Positions 1-13,542 of a stretch of 64,000 nucleotides of DNA are shown here, in pieces. Origin of the DNA: Pezizomycotina sp. ARF18 (taxonomy: Eukaryota > Ascomycota); contig AZLU01000195.1 of NCBI GenBank assembly GCA_002224055.1, forward strand, positions 1-64,000, given 5' to 3'. Position numbers and translations under genes: made by a program. The notes beneath the pieces are model-generated. The model was not told where the DNA came from. It did no database searches and saw only the letters and a program-made list of their open reading frames with translations. Positions within the stretch are counted from its first letter, which is position 1; each line of letters begins with the position of its first letter.

Positions 1-3000
1 CTCTATTACGTTACTAATAGTAGTAGGAGGCGTTATAATAAATCTCGAGTAAGTAATAAGCCTACTAAGCTAAGAAGAAATACGTTAGAAAGTATAGAAG
101 CTACGTATGATAAATCTAGCGCCGATATAAGCCGCGCTAGAAAAAGAATAAGAGTAATAATAATATAGCCTATATAGTAATAAGAATAGGCCTTAGTAAT
201 AAGGATATTAGTAATAAATATAAATATCGATAGTAGTAAAGGAAGTAAAACGTATTAAGATAGCGCGAACGCTCTTTAAGAGAAGGTCGTAGCCGCGAAG
301 AATTTAGTAGCCGTAGTAGCTAGTAAGGCGCGCTACCGCGAAGTATATCGATATAAGAGAGTATAGTACTATATATAGAAAATATAGGCTATATATAGTA
401 CTACTATCTATAAGCGTTTAATCTTATAATTAACGCTAGTAATAAGAAGGATTTTGGACCCGGTTTAATTATAGAGATAGCGCCGGCTAGTAGTATTTTA
501 GATAACGCTAAAGAACGAGATAGACTTCTTTTACGCTAGCCTATTACTAACCGCCGCGCCTAACTATAAAGCTAAAAGGCGCCGCCTTAGCTATAAACTA
601 TAAAAAAGATAAAGACTAAATATAGATAGCCGTAGAATATAAGCGAAATAAGATACTTTAGAATAGTATTATAAGGTATACATACTAGTTTAAATAATAG
701 TTAGTAGTACGCCGATAATATAAATAGTAATTATATTATAAAATAATAGAAAGATCTCGCGGAGCTAGTATAGCTTAAACCGCCTTACTACGTACGTATA
801 GAGAATAATTATATCGTTTTAGCTACTTATATTAAAAATGTACGCCTTAAGTAAATATTAATAGTAAACGCTAAGTCGTTATAATAACTAGTATTATTAT
901 TATAAAAATTTAGATAAGCTAAGCTACTATTAATAGCGTAATTAGTTAAACGGGGACTAACGTTAAATTTCTTAAATAAGACGTACTAACGTTTTAATAT
1001 TATAAACGGGTAAAATCGCTCTTTAAGCGCCTAATAGGGAAGGATATTCCTATTAGCTATATAGAGTAATAATAAACTACTATAAACTAGCTCGATATAT
1101 AGCGAATAGGCGTTTATTATAAGAATAGAGTAAATAGTATAAAAATAGTACTAGGCGTTTAATTATTAAATAAAATTGATCTTTGCCGTTTATTATAAGA
1201 TCTAGGTATAACTATTATAGAAGGTACGTATATTTAACGTTCCTATAAAGTATATAATAGGTAAGTATAATACTATTAGGCGCTTAAGCGTTAGCGACTC
1301 GAAAAACCGCGCCTCTATAAAAGATTTACGTAGATATATAGATAGCGCTCCGTAAATAGTAGAGTTTAAGAAATAGTATAGATTTAATAATATAGTTAAT
1401 AATATAACTTAATATAGCTAAATACTTTTATATAGTAATAAAAAGAATAATTAGTAGATAATAGATAAATAAATTAAGGCGCGAATTACTAAATACGCCG
1501 CGAAGCGCTCTAACTCGAGAGGCCGCGATTTAAGTTATTATTATATTTAATTTTCGTCGTTTATTATAATAGCGGCGATAAGTATAGCGATTAGTTAACG
1601 ATAGTAAATTTAAGAATATGCTAGCCTCGTACGGTATTAAATAGTAGTAATACGCGCTAAATAATTATAGCTAGAACGGAGTAGTAAAATACTTTTTACT
1701 AACTATTATAAATAAGGTATAGTATGGCGTTTACGATATAGATCTATTACTTTATCTATAGGAAAAAGCCGCCCGATATATTATAAACTAAGGAATATAT
1801 TACTTATAAAGGTACTTTATAGTAAGACGCTCTATAAGGCGTATTAAGGCTATAAACTAGATATTAGTAAACTCTACCCGTTTAGTATTAATATATAGGT
1901 AAAGGATTATTATTCTATTAATAAACTCGCTATAAGAGTATAAAAGGGAAATATATGGATTAAAGGTAGCGGTAAGATAGTTAAAGTATATAATCTAACT
2001 TGGCGTAAGGTATTATAAACCTTTTATTTTATAATAGCCGCTAGATTAAATTTATTATGATAGATTAAGTATAATAATTTTATATTCGCCGTTTAGAGTA
2101 GCTTCTTAATTTCTACTAATGCGGTAGCCCTCGCTATATATTAGGATATTAGAGATCTAGATACTATTATCTACGCTTAGATAATATAATCGCTAGAGAA
2201 AGTAGAATAGTAAGTAATAATAAAGGAAAAACTACTTTCGCTAAAGAAGTATAGTATATAGGAACTATTTAAACGGATATAAAAAAATCGAGTAGTAGCG
2301 TTTACTACCGCTAAAATAAATACTTCGCCGTAAATAAAACGCTTAGAACGAGATCGTTCGCTATAAAGTAAGACTAGTAGTTTTAGGCTATCTATAGGAT
2401 TAATAAAACGATAATATATATTTACCGGTTATTAAATTCTCTATAGCCCGCGCTATTTTAGCGGTAGCTACCGCGTTAGATCTTAAGGTATAATATAGGA
2501 TATTACCTCTATATTTTTAGAAGGGATCTAGCGCCTAATTAGTAATAAATATACTCGCGCCTAAAAGTATATACTAATATAGAACGATTCCTAATAAACT
2601 AATATATAAAGGCGTAGTATACTACTCCGCTTTACTAAATCGATACTACTCCGCTTTACTAAATCGATATATAGCCTACGTATCTCGCTATTAATCTAGA
2701 ATAGTAAACTTTATAAAGTATAACTAGTATAGGATTATATTAATTACCCTATAATACGGGTATATACTATAGCTTAAGAGATATTAATATAGGAGGCGTT
2801 AGTATATATATTCTTATATTTATTAATAACTTACTTATTATTATATATAATAAATTAGCTAATAAATTAAAGAAAAGCTACTTAAACGGCTTAATATTAA
2901 ATAATTTAACGACGCGGTATACTTCTTAGGAGCTTAAATCGAGAGGAATTACTATAAAAGAATAATATACTTATCGTAGAAGTATATATTAATAGATTAC

Positions 3001-4092
3001 TTTAACGTTATAATATATAGAACTACGTAGTCGCGGCGATACTAATAGTTTAGTATCCCGCGCTACGCCATTCTAAGAAGAATTAAATTATTAGACTAAA
3101 GAACTATCGTAGTAAACTTAGAGGAACTTAGTATCTAATAGTTTAGACGCGCCTAGAACTAGCCTTCGCTTAGTTAAAATTAGCTACCTTTACTACCTAC
3201 CTAAAGGACTCATAATATACCGCGATATAGCGGTTACTACGCTATCTATAGGGGACGCGTAAATATAGCCTACGCTTTAGCCCGAGTAGTACCGATAGAG
3301 AGATATAGCCTTAGAGATATATAGATAATAACTTTACTCGAGCCGAAGATCGCCGCTTAGTTAGTAGCTACGCCTTTATAATATATAGAAAAGTAGTATT
3401 ATTTATATCTTATAAATAAATTACCGTCGCTATTTAATAACGGAGTAGAATATATAATACTTAGCGCCGCGACTTAAGAGGTAATATAGCTTAGAAGGAT
3501 ATTTTAATTAAGTCTACTTATAAATTAGTAGATCGGGCTACTAGTAACGAGAAGATAATTCCGTTAAATTAAAATTAATAATACGGGCGTTTATTATCTA
3601 GCTATAAACGCGGCTCGTAACGTTAATAAATAAACTAAGCATATTAATATTAAATATTATTTTATTAGAGAGAAAATTAAAGATTATAAGATCGCGCTAG
3701 CGCGCGTTATATTAGCCGATAACGTCGCTAATATATTTACTAAACCGCTAGCTCTACCGGTATTTATTAAACTAAGGTAGGCGCTAGGAGTACGCCCTAT
3801 CCTAGATCGTAAAGAATAGGGAGGCCTTAGCCCGTAGCGGGTAAGGGAGGCTATTAGATATAAGTAGTAAAGGAATATTAAACGATATGAATATATCGAG
3901 AATTGCCCGTAGCGCTATGTATCGACCGACCTCGGCCGAGCTCTATAATAAATGGTATGTATCGATGCGAGGATATTAATATCGTGAAGATTTATTTTAT
4001 ATAGAATTCCTTTTATATATAAACGGTAGGATACTGCCTCGGTAGATAGTTTTGTTCTTTATGCAATTGATAATTTTGATCTTCATCCTACA
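1..4092 (+). mobile_element. RIP-saturated Ty1/copia-type LTR retrotransposon fossil, 3' part
   Basis: This is the 3' portion of a Ty1/copia-class LTR retroelement; its 5' end lies outside the window. CA and TG dinucleotides are nearly absent and TA is in large excess over about 4 kb, the classic RIP outcome. The copia RNase H C-terminus is still legible on the plus strand: a KHIDIRYHFIRE-like stretch near 3634-3690, followed by a NVANIFTKPL-like motif at about 3721-3759. Reverse-transcriptase-like sequence lies upstream at roughly 2.3-2.95 kb. A purine-rich tract near 3840-3852 precedes the putative LTR. The element is thoroughly broken (dozens of interruptions), has no usable reading frame, and is best regarded as an old fossil. 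Confidence 0.8.
3853..4092 (+). repeat. Putative 3' LTR of the copia fossil
   Basis: This stretch follows a purine-rich tract and carries the element's RIP signature until about 4060. After that CA and TG dinucleotides return, so the element-host boundary falls near 4060-4100. The right end proposed here finishes in CTACA. The left LTR is not in the window, so both edges are estimates. Confidence 0.4.
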
Positions 4093-4146
4093 CCTTTTGG
4101 CATGAGGTATAGTTAAAATGAAACCCCATGCATATCTCAGTCGTCT

Positions 4147-4792
4147 TTAATTGGAAACAATTCGGAATAGATATATTGGGTCATCTATTTTATACCTAAC
4201 ATCAGAAATTTCGTGATCAAGAAACAAATTATGCAACATGTTTATGCCGCCATATATCCCGTCCATAATATGATTCCTCCACCACGGTCCCTGCCTTGAA
4301 ACGATGAGATATTGATTGTTTGGCCAGAAGAACAAAATCCTTCGAAATCTCCGTACATGTTGCTACGTTGGATGCTACGCGAGCCAACGAGAAGAATAAG
4401 AACTCGGGGGCTGGGCGAGGTTGTATTTTGTCCTGATACCCATAGACGCCGCTCCAAAGCGTCTAGAAAAAGCGTTAAGATGATCATATAGCCATGCTTC
4501 ATTAAATTCTTGTTGGAAAATGTTGCTGGGATACGGACTTCCTCGATTGCCATCATTTCGCAACAGATAAAAGCGAAAAAAACAGGACAATGATAACAAC
4601 ATTGCGGAGAAATAGGCATTGACAACTGATGTAGAGAAGAAAAGGCGGTGAAGGAACAGGCACATGCGCAGCAATAACTCGGAACGAAACGCTAGCAGGG
4701 AGCGATTGTAGAGAAGGAAAAAGGGGAAAGGGTTCAGCATACTGGGAAGAACCATGGAGAAAGAATCCAGATTTTCTGTCATCCGAAGCCAC
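4147..4792 (-). CDS. Weak small-gene candidate
   Basis: Two adjacent minus-strand frames look mildly protein-like: one of 135 codons at 4375-4782 and one of about 62 codons at 4147-4335, the latter with a Trp/Asp/Tyr-rich C-terminus (NHIMDGIYGGINML). A frame change would be needed to join them. I recognise no family or domain. The location next to the RIP-ed element, and the Phe/Leu-rich N-terminal part typical of reading through A-rich DNA, both argue for caution. It could be a small secreted or orphan protein, or nothing. Confidence 0.2.
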
Positions 4793-7700
4793 TAGAAAAG
4801 CCTTCTCAGTGAACTCGACTCATGTCCGCTATCCAGTTCTTTCAGTCCGCGAAGGCAAAAAAAAGCACATCAGGAAAGCGTTTAGAAGGTCGAAAACTCA
4901 GCCCTCGCTGAATCTGATTCTCGTGCGATTCAGTACATGATCATAGGCGGAAGAAAAATCCGGTCCAGAGAGCTCAAGAGCCAGAGTAAAATGCAATGTA
5001 CAAGTACACATTGCAGATACGCTTTGGTCATTCGTTTCTTCTAGCTTCCTCATAGATTTTCTTTCTAGTTTTAAAAACCAACTAAAACTATACACGTTAA
5101 CGCATCGGTCCATCGCTCCCATATCCGTCGTCGGCAAGAGAGCTCTTAGTCCGCTACTAGCTACTTAATCAACAAAGTGCATCATCTAAAGAGTCCTTTC
5201 TTATATTTCTTTTTCCTTTCTCTTATCGAGTAAAGAAGAAAATACATAATTGTGAAAAGAACCAAACGCCACGAAAGACCACAACAGCCCACTTTTTTTT
5301 CTCTACATGAAATCCATTAGAATGCCACAAGTATCTTCCTTCCCTACTTTCTCTTCATTAGCTACACTTCATGAATTCTTCTTTCGGCGTTTAGCACCTT
5401 AGCACTTAGCGATGTATCGAAGTATCTAACCAGTAGTCTCGACGAGGGTGTGCACCGATTGAAAAATATACCTTTCCCTTTCTTCTATTAATATATTGTA
5501 CTTTCTTTCTTTCTTTCTTTCAAGAATACCCAATGCCACTAGTGCTGGCAGGATATTGCACAAGGACTATCAGCGCGTGTGGGGGCTTTTTAGTCCTTTT
5601 TTTTTTCTCAGCGTACTTGCATGCTAGTCTCATAGCCACTCTTCATATCAATTTAAAGATCATATTCTCATAGGGAATAGGACAGTATACCAGCTTAGGG
5701 ATGCTTAGTGAAGAAAAGATTATCCCGCTTAGTGATGTTTCAGTTGGATATATAGCATTGTCTCAATACCTTAATCTTCAACCCTAAAGGAAAAAGAAAA
5801 ATGAGGAGGAGGCAAGCATGGCAAAAGGAGGTAACTATGACAATATAATTGAAGTCCACAATACTTAGAAAAGATAAAAATAAAAATAAAAATAATTCCT
5901 GAAATGTTAATAGGCGCCGTCTTTGGCGTTCTGGCCTGGAATAACCTCCTCCTCTTCTATCTTTTCTCTCTATAATAAAGTACATTTTTTGCACCGGACG
6001 GAGATGCCCTTCTGCAATAAGAATAATGCGATTGTAGTAGGGCGGAAACAGGTTAAGTCAGGCCCGGTGTAGCTAAATTCAGAACCTCAGGCTTGTGTGG
6101 GCAAATTACGGAATGTGCCTTATATACATCGATAGACGATTGCAATAATCGTCGAGGCCCGCCTTGGGCACGTTTCGAGACCTTTTTTTTCGTCCTTGTA
6201 CTTTGCCCTACAGTTCGAGTAGGCGAACAGAAAATTTCCACAAAAAATCAAGTAAACAATGCAAATAAATAGAACAGGTTCTAGGCTATAAGGCGTCAAA
6301 AGCTCAAGCACGTTATTAACCGTCACGGTTTCTAACTGGCGTGTTCCTGTTTTTTCTTCTCGCTCTTTCTCTTCTTTTTTTTTTTTCGCGCAGAGAAGGG
6401 AATCAAAAATAGTTACGCCAGAGTAAGTATCGTTTTTTTTTTTTTTTTAGAAAATAAGCTATTTAAACTTGTCTATGCTCTGATGGTGAAACGAGCACGC
6501 CACAACAAAGAAATAGTTCGTCTACACAATAGGCCGACTTTTTCTTATTCTTTTTCGGCTCCGTAGAGGCAGTGAAAGGTGCTTTCTGTTTTACCGTGGG
6601 CGTTTGTCCGTATTGCTTTTAGATAGCTTTCCTTAACTCCGCTGTTTCTCTTTAAAAACTATCGTATCATGCCTCTGAACGCTTGAACATCATACCGTTG
6701 CTTGCGAAATTCCAACATGTTTCTGAATCCTCCTAGCGAAGCTCCTAGTTCTTCGTTTTTCTATCACTATCCCCCACGTTGAAGCTGCTTCACGATAACG
6801 CTTTTTCTCTTATATTAAGTCTATTTTCATTCTCATACTAATATTTAATATATTTCGAGTACATGATATGCAAAGTGGGGTCTATTTTTGGAGTAATTTT
6901 TTTTTTTTGTTTAGAGTCTTTAAATCCTCCCAAACGGTACGGTACCGAATATATCACGGGATTTTCGTTGTATCAAGGACCAGTTAAAGAGCTCTCTCTA
7001 AGCGCCCTTCTAATTCCCTTCTTCGCATATATTCTGTAATACGTATGTATTATGTGCGTCGAACGTGCGTAAGTCCTAGGCTGCATATGAAAAACATGCG
7101 AACGAAAGTTTAAAAAAAAAAAAAAAAATAGAGTATATTGTGGATCTCCGGTTCAGAAAACTGTGGATTAGATTGGCGCTTTGTTCCGCATTCCGAAATG
7201 CACGTAAAATTTGTGGCAATTAGAATATCAAAATCAGCCCTTTTCTAACGGCAATTTTTTTGAGTTTAAACAGAAAGTATAATGTGATAGAAAGAAAAAG
7301 GAGGAATAATAGCGTTGTAAGTATCTCAACAGCTTCCTGCGAGGTAAATCACGGGTGTGTGTGTCCCAGCACTACTGTAGACCGTTATTTATATCCTTTT
7401 TTCTTTCCTATTCCTTTTTCTCGCTTACCCGGGCGGCTTCATGTGACAAAAAAAATATATATAGGGCAAACCGTCTATTATAAACGTCTAGGCCGGTCCT
7501 GCCCATTTTCCTGTGAATATCCTGTTTTTAGTAATTAAATTTTGTAAAAACATGGTATTAACACTATATAATATAGGCTGTATGAATCGGCGAGATCACT
7601 AGATGAACCAAGGTTCGGAACATTGTGTGCAGTACGTACCTTACGTATATCGGATCATGGATTATAGGTCAATGCTGGCGCTACCGGCGGTTTGGTGAGC

Positions 7701-10021
7701 TACTGTCTCAAGAGTCGCGAGTAAAGCAGAAATTAAAAAAAATACCATTGTGCATGTGTGGGTCGTTAAGTTTAGATTAATCGTTGTTAGAGAAACATTT
7801 TAACAAAAAAAACGGGTACAATGCTTAAAGATTGACTTACAATCGATTTGTTTTAGCAAAGAGGATTCATTCTAGTTAGTTTACGCCGTGAAATACATTA
7901 AAAAAAAAAAAAAAAAAAAAGGGCGATGGCATGTTGCTGTTGTACACCTGCAATCGTTAGAGTAAATATAATATCGCAAGAGTACAACATATCGTCGAAA
8001 ATGTAGATCAATCGTTTCTTTTAAGCTTGAAAAGTGGATCCCAGAGATGATCGAAATATAAACTCCAATATCGACAATTGGTGAACCGGAAAAAACAAGC
8101 GGATACAATATCCTTCTTGTTCTTCCTTTTCTCCCCGTGATAGGGGTGAACGCAAACCCGTAAGTGAATTTTCATTTGATATGGTGTGCGTGCCCCTGGG
8201 GGACCCCAATTCGTTTTTTCGGGGAGAACGAGAAGGGAAACAGGGAAGACAGACTAAACGCTAAAATGAAAGGAGGATTCAACTGAAATTTGTGCCCTAG
8301 TTTAGTTTTTAATCTTCAGGTTTAGGAAACCATGTGGTTTATTACAACAACTTGCTAGTAATGATAAGGTGTGTGAGCTAATGGGAACGAGAGGGAGCTA
8401 GAGGGAAATTAAACAAAATCCCATTCTGAAGTTTCCTTGTAGAATCATTCTTCTGATACAATATTTCCAAAAAGCATGTTTCTCATTCATGCTTGCACTT
8501 GTGTACATACTGCAAACTAGCAGATCTCTTTTCCATACATTTTCTCTCCAAAATACTGAGGGGGAAAAAATAAAATGAAAATAAAAAAATAAAAAGAACT
8601 CACTCGCGGATCCTGCCTATCGATTGAGCGTAAATAGTGGCGTATACCAGAAATGTTCCCATTTCTTTCCTGAGTACTTCGAGTTGACAAATTCGAACTC
8701 CGGCGCCCGGGGATTGTGACGTGTCTGTTTCTCAGCTCCCTCATAAAACATTCAGATCCACAAATGTCCAACATTAACTCAAGAGAAACATGCATTAAAA
8801 AAAAGTGGGAAATGACTGTTTACCTCAATAGCTAAATAAAACATCCTCCTTCTCTCAGGAAAAAAAAAAAAATGAGGGATTCCCTTCGCTTTGTCTTGAA
8901 CTTTTTCTTCTTAAGGCAAGGTCACGACACCTAAAGTTCATGCGGGCTGCCGCAAGAGCAACGATAGCTTTCAAACGTCGCCCCAGGGCGTTAGGCGTTA
9001 TGCCCCACTTTGAGATTAGCGTGCGTTGGCGCGGGGATAGTGAGAAAAATAAAAAATTCGGTCATGGAGGGGCAGAACGCAATCCGATTCGAAAATCGTA
9101 AAGGGCGGCGTTGCCCACATCGTTTGAGTTAACTCCACCCCCGTTCTATTTAGGTGACCCCCGTTTGGTCCGGAACTTTCGAGTCTTATACCCCGATAAT
9201 TTAGCTAGACGCTGTGCCTTTTTCGAAAAGTATACACCTTCCGTAATAGCAGAAAGCGAAAAGACTTCATTTTTTTTTTCCAAGAATAAAATAAAAATTA
9301 AGATTCAAGGCGAGAATCCTAGACCGAGAGGAGAAAGTACTTTTGGACGCAATCGGCACCTCACAGTAAATGGAATTTATCGACCGAGATTTTGAGCCTT
9401 AGGAAACGCTGGGAAAAAAAGATACTTCGGCTTCGGTTTGCCGAAGAATTAAGGGAATTGCAGTCTAACCCCCGAAAGTGTGGTATTGCGTATTCAGGGT
9501 TGCCGCACCACACGCCCGATATAAAATTAAAAAGCGTATTGTGCAACAACGGAGCTAGTTAAAAGAGTTGACCGCACGTAGCTCCATCGAGCCAAGAAGG
9601 GTTTCTTTGGCGAGAAGGGCACGTGTATAAGCGTGGTAGCTATCTCATTAGAATATTCTGCGGTGCTTTGTAAGAAGGGAGCTAGTGCGAAAGTTTTACC
9701 GAAAACTATGATCACCTTGTTTTTTAGGGTGCACCTGAGCAAACCCCCAATCATTAGGGGGAATCGGAAGCAGCTCCATAAGGTTAGAACGGTGTGAACA
9801 AGAGGGTGCCTCAAGAATTATACCACCATCCATTCGTTTTGGCGCTTTTTTTGAATCCTCCCTCGGAGTATTCAAGAAATTAAGAAAAATTCTGCAAACT
9901 AAAAAGCCTAATGTGCTATATATAATAGCTCGCTGAGCGCGATTAAAGGAAAAATTGACCATTAGCAAAGAGGAAAGCTAGTTGCATCATTTGTCTTAAA
10001 AGCTGAGAAACTAGAGGGGAA

Positions 10022-10025
10022 AATA

Positions 10026-10056
<31 letters not shown>

Positions 10057-10065
10057 TAATAATAA
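10022..10065. repeat. (AAT)n microsatellite
   Basis: An interrupted then pure ATA/AAT trinucleotide array in intergenic DNA. Confidence 0.85.
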
Positions 10066-10278
10066 GGCGAAATGGAATGATAATAGTCAACCCATAGCTA
10101 GCAGTGGCAGGTCTAGATTTGCGCTACAGGGCATTCAGGTTGCGTCTAGTCTCTCTCGCTGCCTTATTGTAACGATTTGCGCGAAGTGGTCGCTCACCTC
10201 AGGATAGCGAGCAATAGCAAATCGGAATCTTGCGAAATAACAGGAGAAGTCCATCAGTCTTTGCCTTAAAACATTATT

Positions 10279-10313
10279 CAATTGCAATTGCAATTGCAAT
10301 TGCAGCTGCAATT
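10279..10313. repeat. (CAATTG)n palindromic hexamer repeat
   Basis: About five tandem copies of the self-complementary hexamer CAATTG, ending in CAGCTG and CAATTA variants. Because the unit is palindromic the array can fold on itself. No neighbouring gene suggests a function. Confidence 0.8.
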
Positions 10314-13300
10314 AGTTGTTTATAGAGGTAAGTAATTGCCCCGCTAGATATCGTGCAAGGAGCTGCAAAAAGTCAATCATGCATGTTAAGAGTTTAAATA
10401 AAATAAAAATGAAATCAAAAAAGTAGCGCAGTATCCGTCGACCCCACACTAGGTGGCAAGATTGTGGGGCTGGAATTTTGCGTAAAGTGGTTCTCCACTT
10501 CAAACTTGAGTACTTTTGATGTAAGCATTAATGCGAAATTGATGGGTTGCACACCTACCAGCGAATACCTATATCCTGAGAAAGACTCTGATTTACAGTT
10601 TTTCCTATAAACATTCCTTCTTGGCAATATCTATCGAGCTCTTGCGATTGGAATGCGTCCCTTTGAAGCAGTACCATTTCTGTATTCGCCGTCGAAGGAC
10701 GTGAGACTCGTGTCTCAGCCTTCTGCAGAAAAGATAGCCCGATGAGTCGCCGTTATTGAGCTTTTCTAGTCCGTTGAGCTCTCTCTTCCTAGCCGCCGAC
10801 AGCTCAGTGTCGATATATCTGAGTGCAGCCTTCTGAAGCCTTCAGGCGCGAAGAAAGTTTCTGAAATATGACTGCTGAAGAGGAAAGGTAACATTGTTTC
10901 TGAAGATGTTTATAATATAAGAATCCTACACAGGAGGAGAAAGCAAACGGGGCAAAAAAACGAAAAGCAATAATCTTTTCGTGACGAAGAATTAGTGATC
11001 ATGAAGAAAGGATTTAGGAGCGCGACAAGGGACAAGGGACAAGGGGGGAGGAAATACTCTGCTCACCTGCAGGGCGGGGTGAAGAGGCTAGGGAAGAAGG
11101 GAATCGTTGCTATTTAGCCAATTTCTCAAAAGCCCAATGATTAACAAGCCTGATAAAAGCCTCGTCAAATAGGGAGCTAACTGCTTTAGCTATCACTCGA
11201 GGCTGGAGCCGGATGCCAGTAAATCAGCACAAATGGCATGCAATTTGACAACTTGAAAGTAATATTATTAGCATGAATGAAATATATACAATAATGATAA
11301 AAATAAAAATAAAATAAAAATAATGAAATACTTCAGAAAGTAAACGGACTACCTTTCCCAGACGTAAATCAACGAGGAAATGGAGTATACAATTGCCAAG
11401 ATCCCATGTTAATTCCTCGAAGTTAGTGATCCTTGGTCCGATTTGATATTTACCCGCTCGCTCGGAATAATCCGACGGTAGGGTAAACGCCTCCAAAAAA
11501 AAAAAAAGGAATTCTTGTACTCCGGTATCCTCCTTTCATCGATCAATCGGTGGCTAGCGCTAGCGAGAATTTTCTACGTAACAAAAAAAATGAAAAATGA
11601 AAAAACTTTTGTGTAATTCTACAGGAAGTCTAGAAATCTGAAAGGTAGACGTGCATTCGTAGTTACCGGTCGGTGACACTTAATAATGAAGGAGAGCCCC
11701 CCCTTCCATACCACTTTCCTGTCGCCTCGTGGGGCTCGATGTGTCGAAAAACGAGTCTGGTAAATTTAAACGAGATGTTTTATTTAACTGGGAACGTTCG
11801 CGGAGAAGTTGTTTGTCTCGGCCTTCCTCGGCGGTATAAAAATCGTAAGATTAAATATAATATATATATTTTCAAAAAAAAAAAAAAAAATCAAGCCTTT
11901 GATAGGGAGTTCTTGTAAAGTGGAGATATGTGGATCCCCAAGTGATGGGCGGCTGCGATGTAGAGCTTCAAAGAGGATTCAATTGCAAGCCTCCTTCATC
12001 GAATGCAATGCTGATGTTAGCTTTTCGGCAAAGTAACAAATCAACAATAGACGATGTTATTCTGTGATCTACCAAAAACCAAGCTGCGAGGGAGAGACTT
12101 GTATTGAGCTCATCATACTTTTTACTCGAAGCGCGAATTCGTTCATCAGGCATATGTTAACACCTTTCTTTCTCGTCGAGCTCACGACGATAGTCGCTTC
12201 CGACTCCTCGAAAATGAAACAATAGAGAAACCAACCTCGATAGCGGGGGTCACTCTGCAGCTTTAAAAACGTAAAAAGCGCTTGCGGTCCTTTGTGTAAA
12301 ATAAATAATAAAAAAATAATAAATAAAATATTTTTTAGTTGCTGGCTTGATCTGCAAAATGGCGTGCCCGTGCAGAGTCGACGCTTACTCGCTCGAGAGA
12401 TGGTGTGCTCTGGTTGGCTCTTCGCGTAGATATTGGGATTAACCTTAAGTAGCCAAAGCTAAACCTCTTTCATTATCAAACCACGAATGGCCAGCAGTAT
12501 ACCATCTGAACAATCTGTGACTAATATAGTAGGTCAGGGTATGTTCCTTTTACCTTGCACATCGACGTATTATAAACCTTTTTTTAGGTATTTAATACCC
12601 AATATTGCTATGGAATGCTCCTTTAAAACCATGGAGATTCTGATGCTTGCGGTTCGTTTATCAGACTCTCGAGGCGACGGAACTCTACTTGCCTAACAAT
12701 AAGGTGCGTTGATAAAACAGGGGTCCACTGGAGCATATGTTTTTAGAAGGATCGGTATGTGAAAATCGCCGACCCTCAGCATCATATCCCGCAAATTTTA
12801 AATATTCCGAGATAACAAAAGTATAAATATTTTTACGGATATACCATTATAAAGACTGAGAAACGGAAAAAAGCGAGATTAGAATACAATGTAGCAGTTA
12901 CTTCTTCGCGGTTGTTGGTTCGTTTTCTGCCGTCCCCCCCCTCCCCCCCTTTTTTTTTTATTAATTCTCTTTGTTTAAATTTTTTTTCGGGACTTGTTTT
13001 AGTGCCATTAAGAGCCGGGAGATAGTGTGGGTAGCTAACCTAGCTCGACCAGAAGCTTGCAAGTGGAGTGTCCACGCAAGCGAGGTCTTCATTATCATGC
13101 ACGGCATCGCTAGTGCCTCCAGGAGCTTCAAATAATACTTCTCGTCAAGTAGCTCCCGAACAGTGGAGAGAAGTTGGACGCTGTCGGCTGCGGTTAAAGA
13201 CTGGACTCATGGTCCTGAAACCAAGTAAGTGAATTCCAGTTCCGTAGACTCAGCTTCAAGATACCAATAATGATATTCGGTATCAATTGACGGAATTAAA

Positions 13301-13505
13301 CTTATCTTGAATTTATAGAAGATACATCAAGACCGCAAGCCTTTTGCTTTATATCCCGTTGAGAAAATTATGGACAAACTACCCTTACCGCGACCCTAAG
13401 AGGAGGTCCGTGTGAATGCTCATGCCTCAAAAAAGCCCGCTTTTTAGTTTTCCCAAAGCCGGTGGACGCACAAAACAAGCGCATATTAGCGCCGACTTCG
13501 GCGAT

Positions 13506-13506
<1 letters not shown>

Positions 13507-13542
<36 letters not shown>
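13507..13542. repeat. Poly(T) tract
   Basis: An uninterrupted T run of roughly 36 bases, the longest homopolymer in the window. Short frames crossing it on both strands are artefacts of the run. Confidence 0.9.

Noticed and set aside
10279-10313. CAATTG array considered as a CRISPR or operator array
   Set aside because: Direct hexamers with no spacers in a eukaryotic intergenic region; a microsatellite is sufficient.
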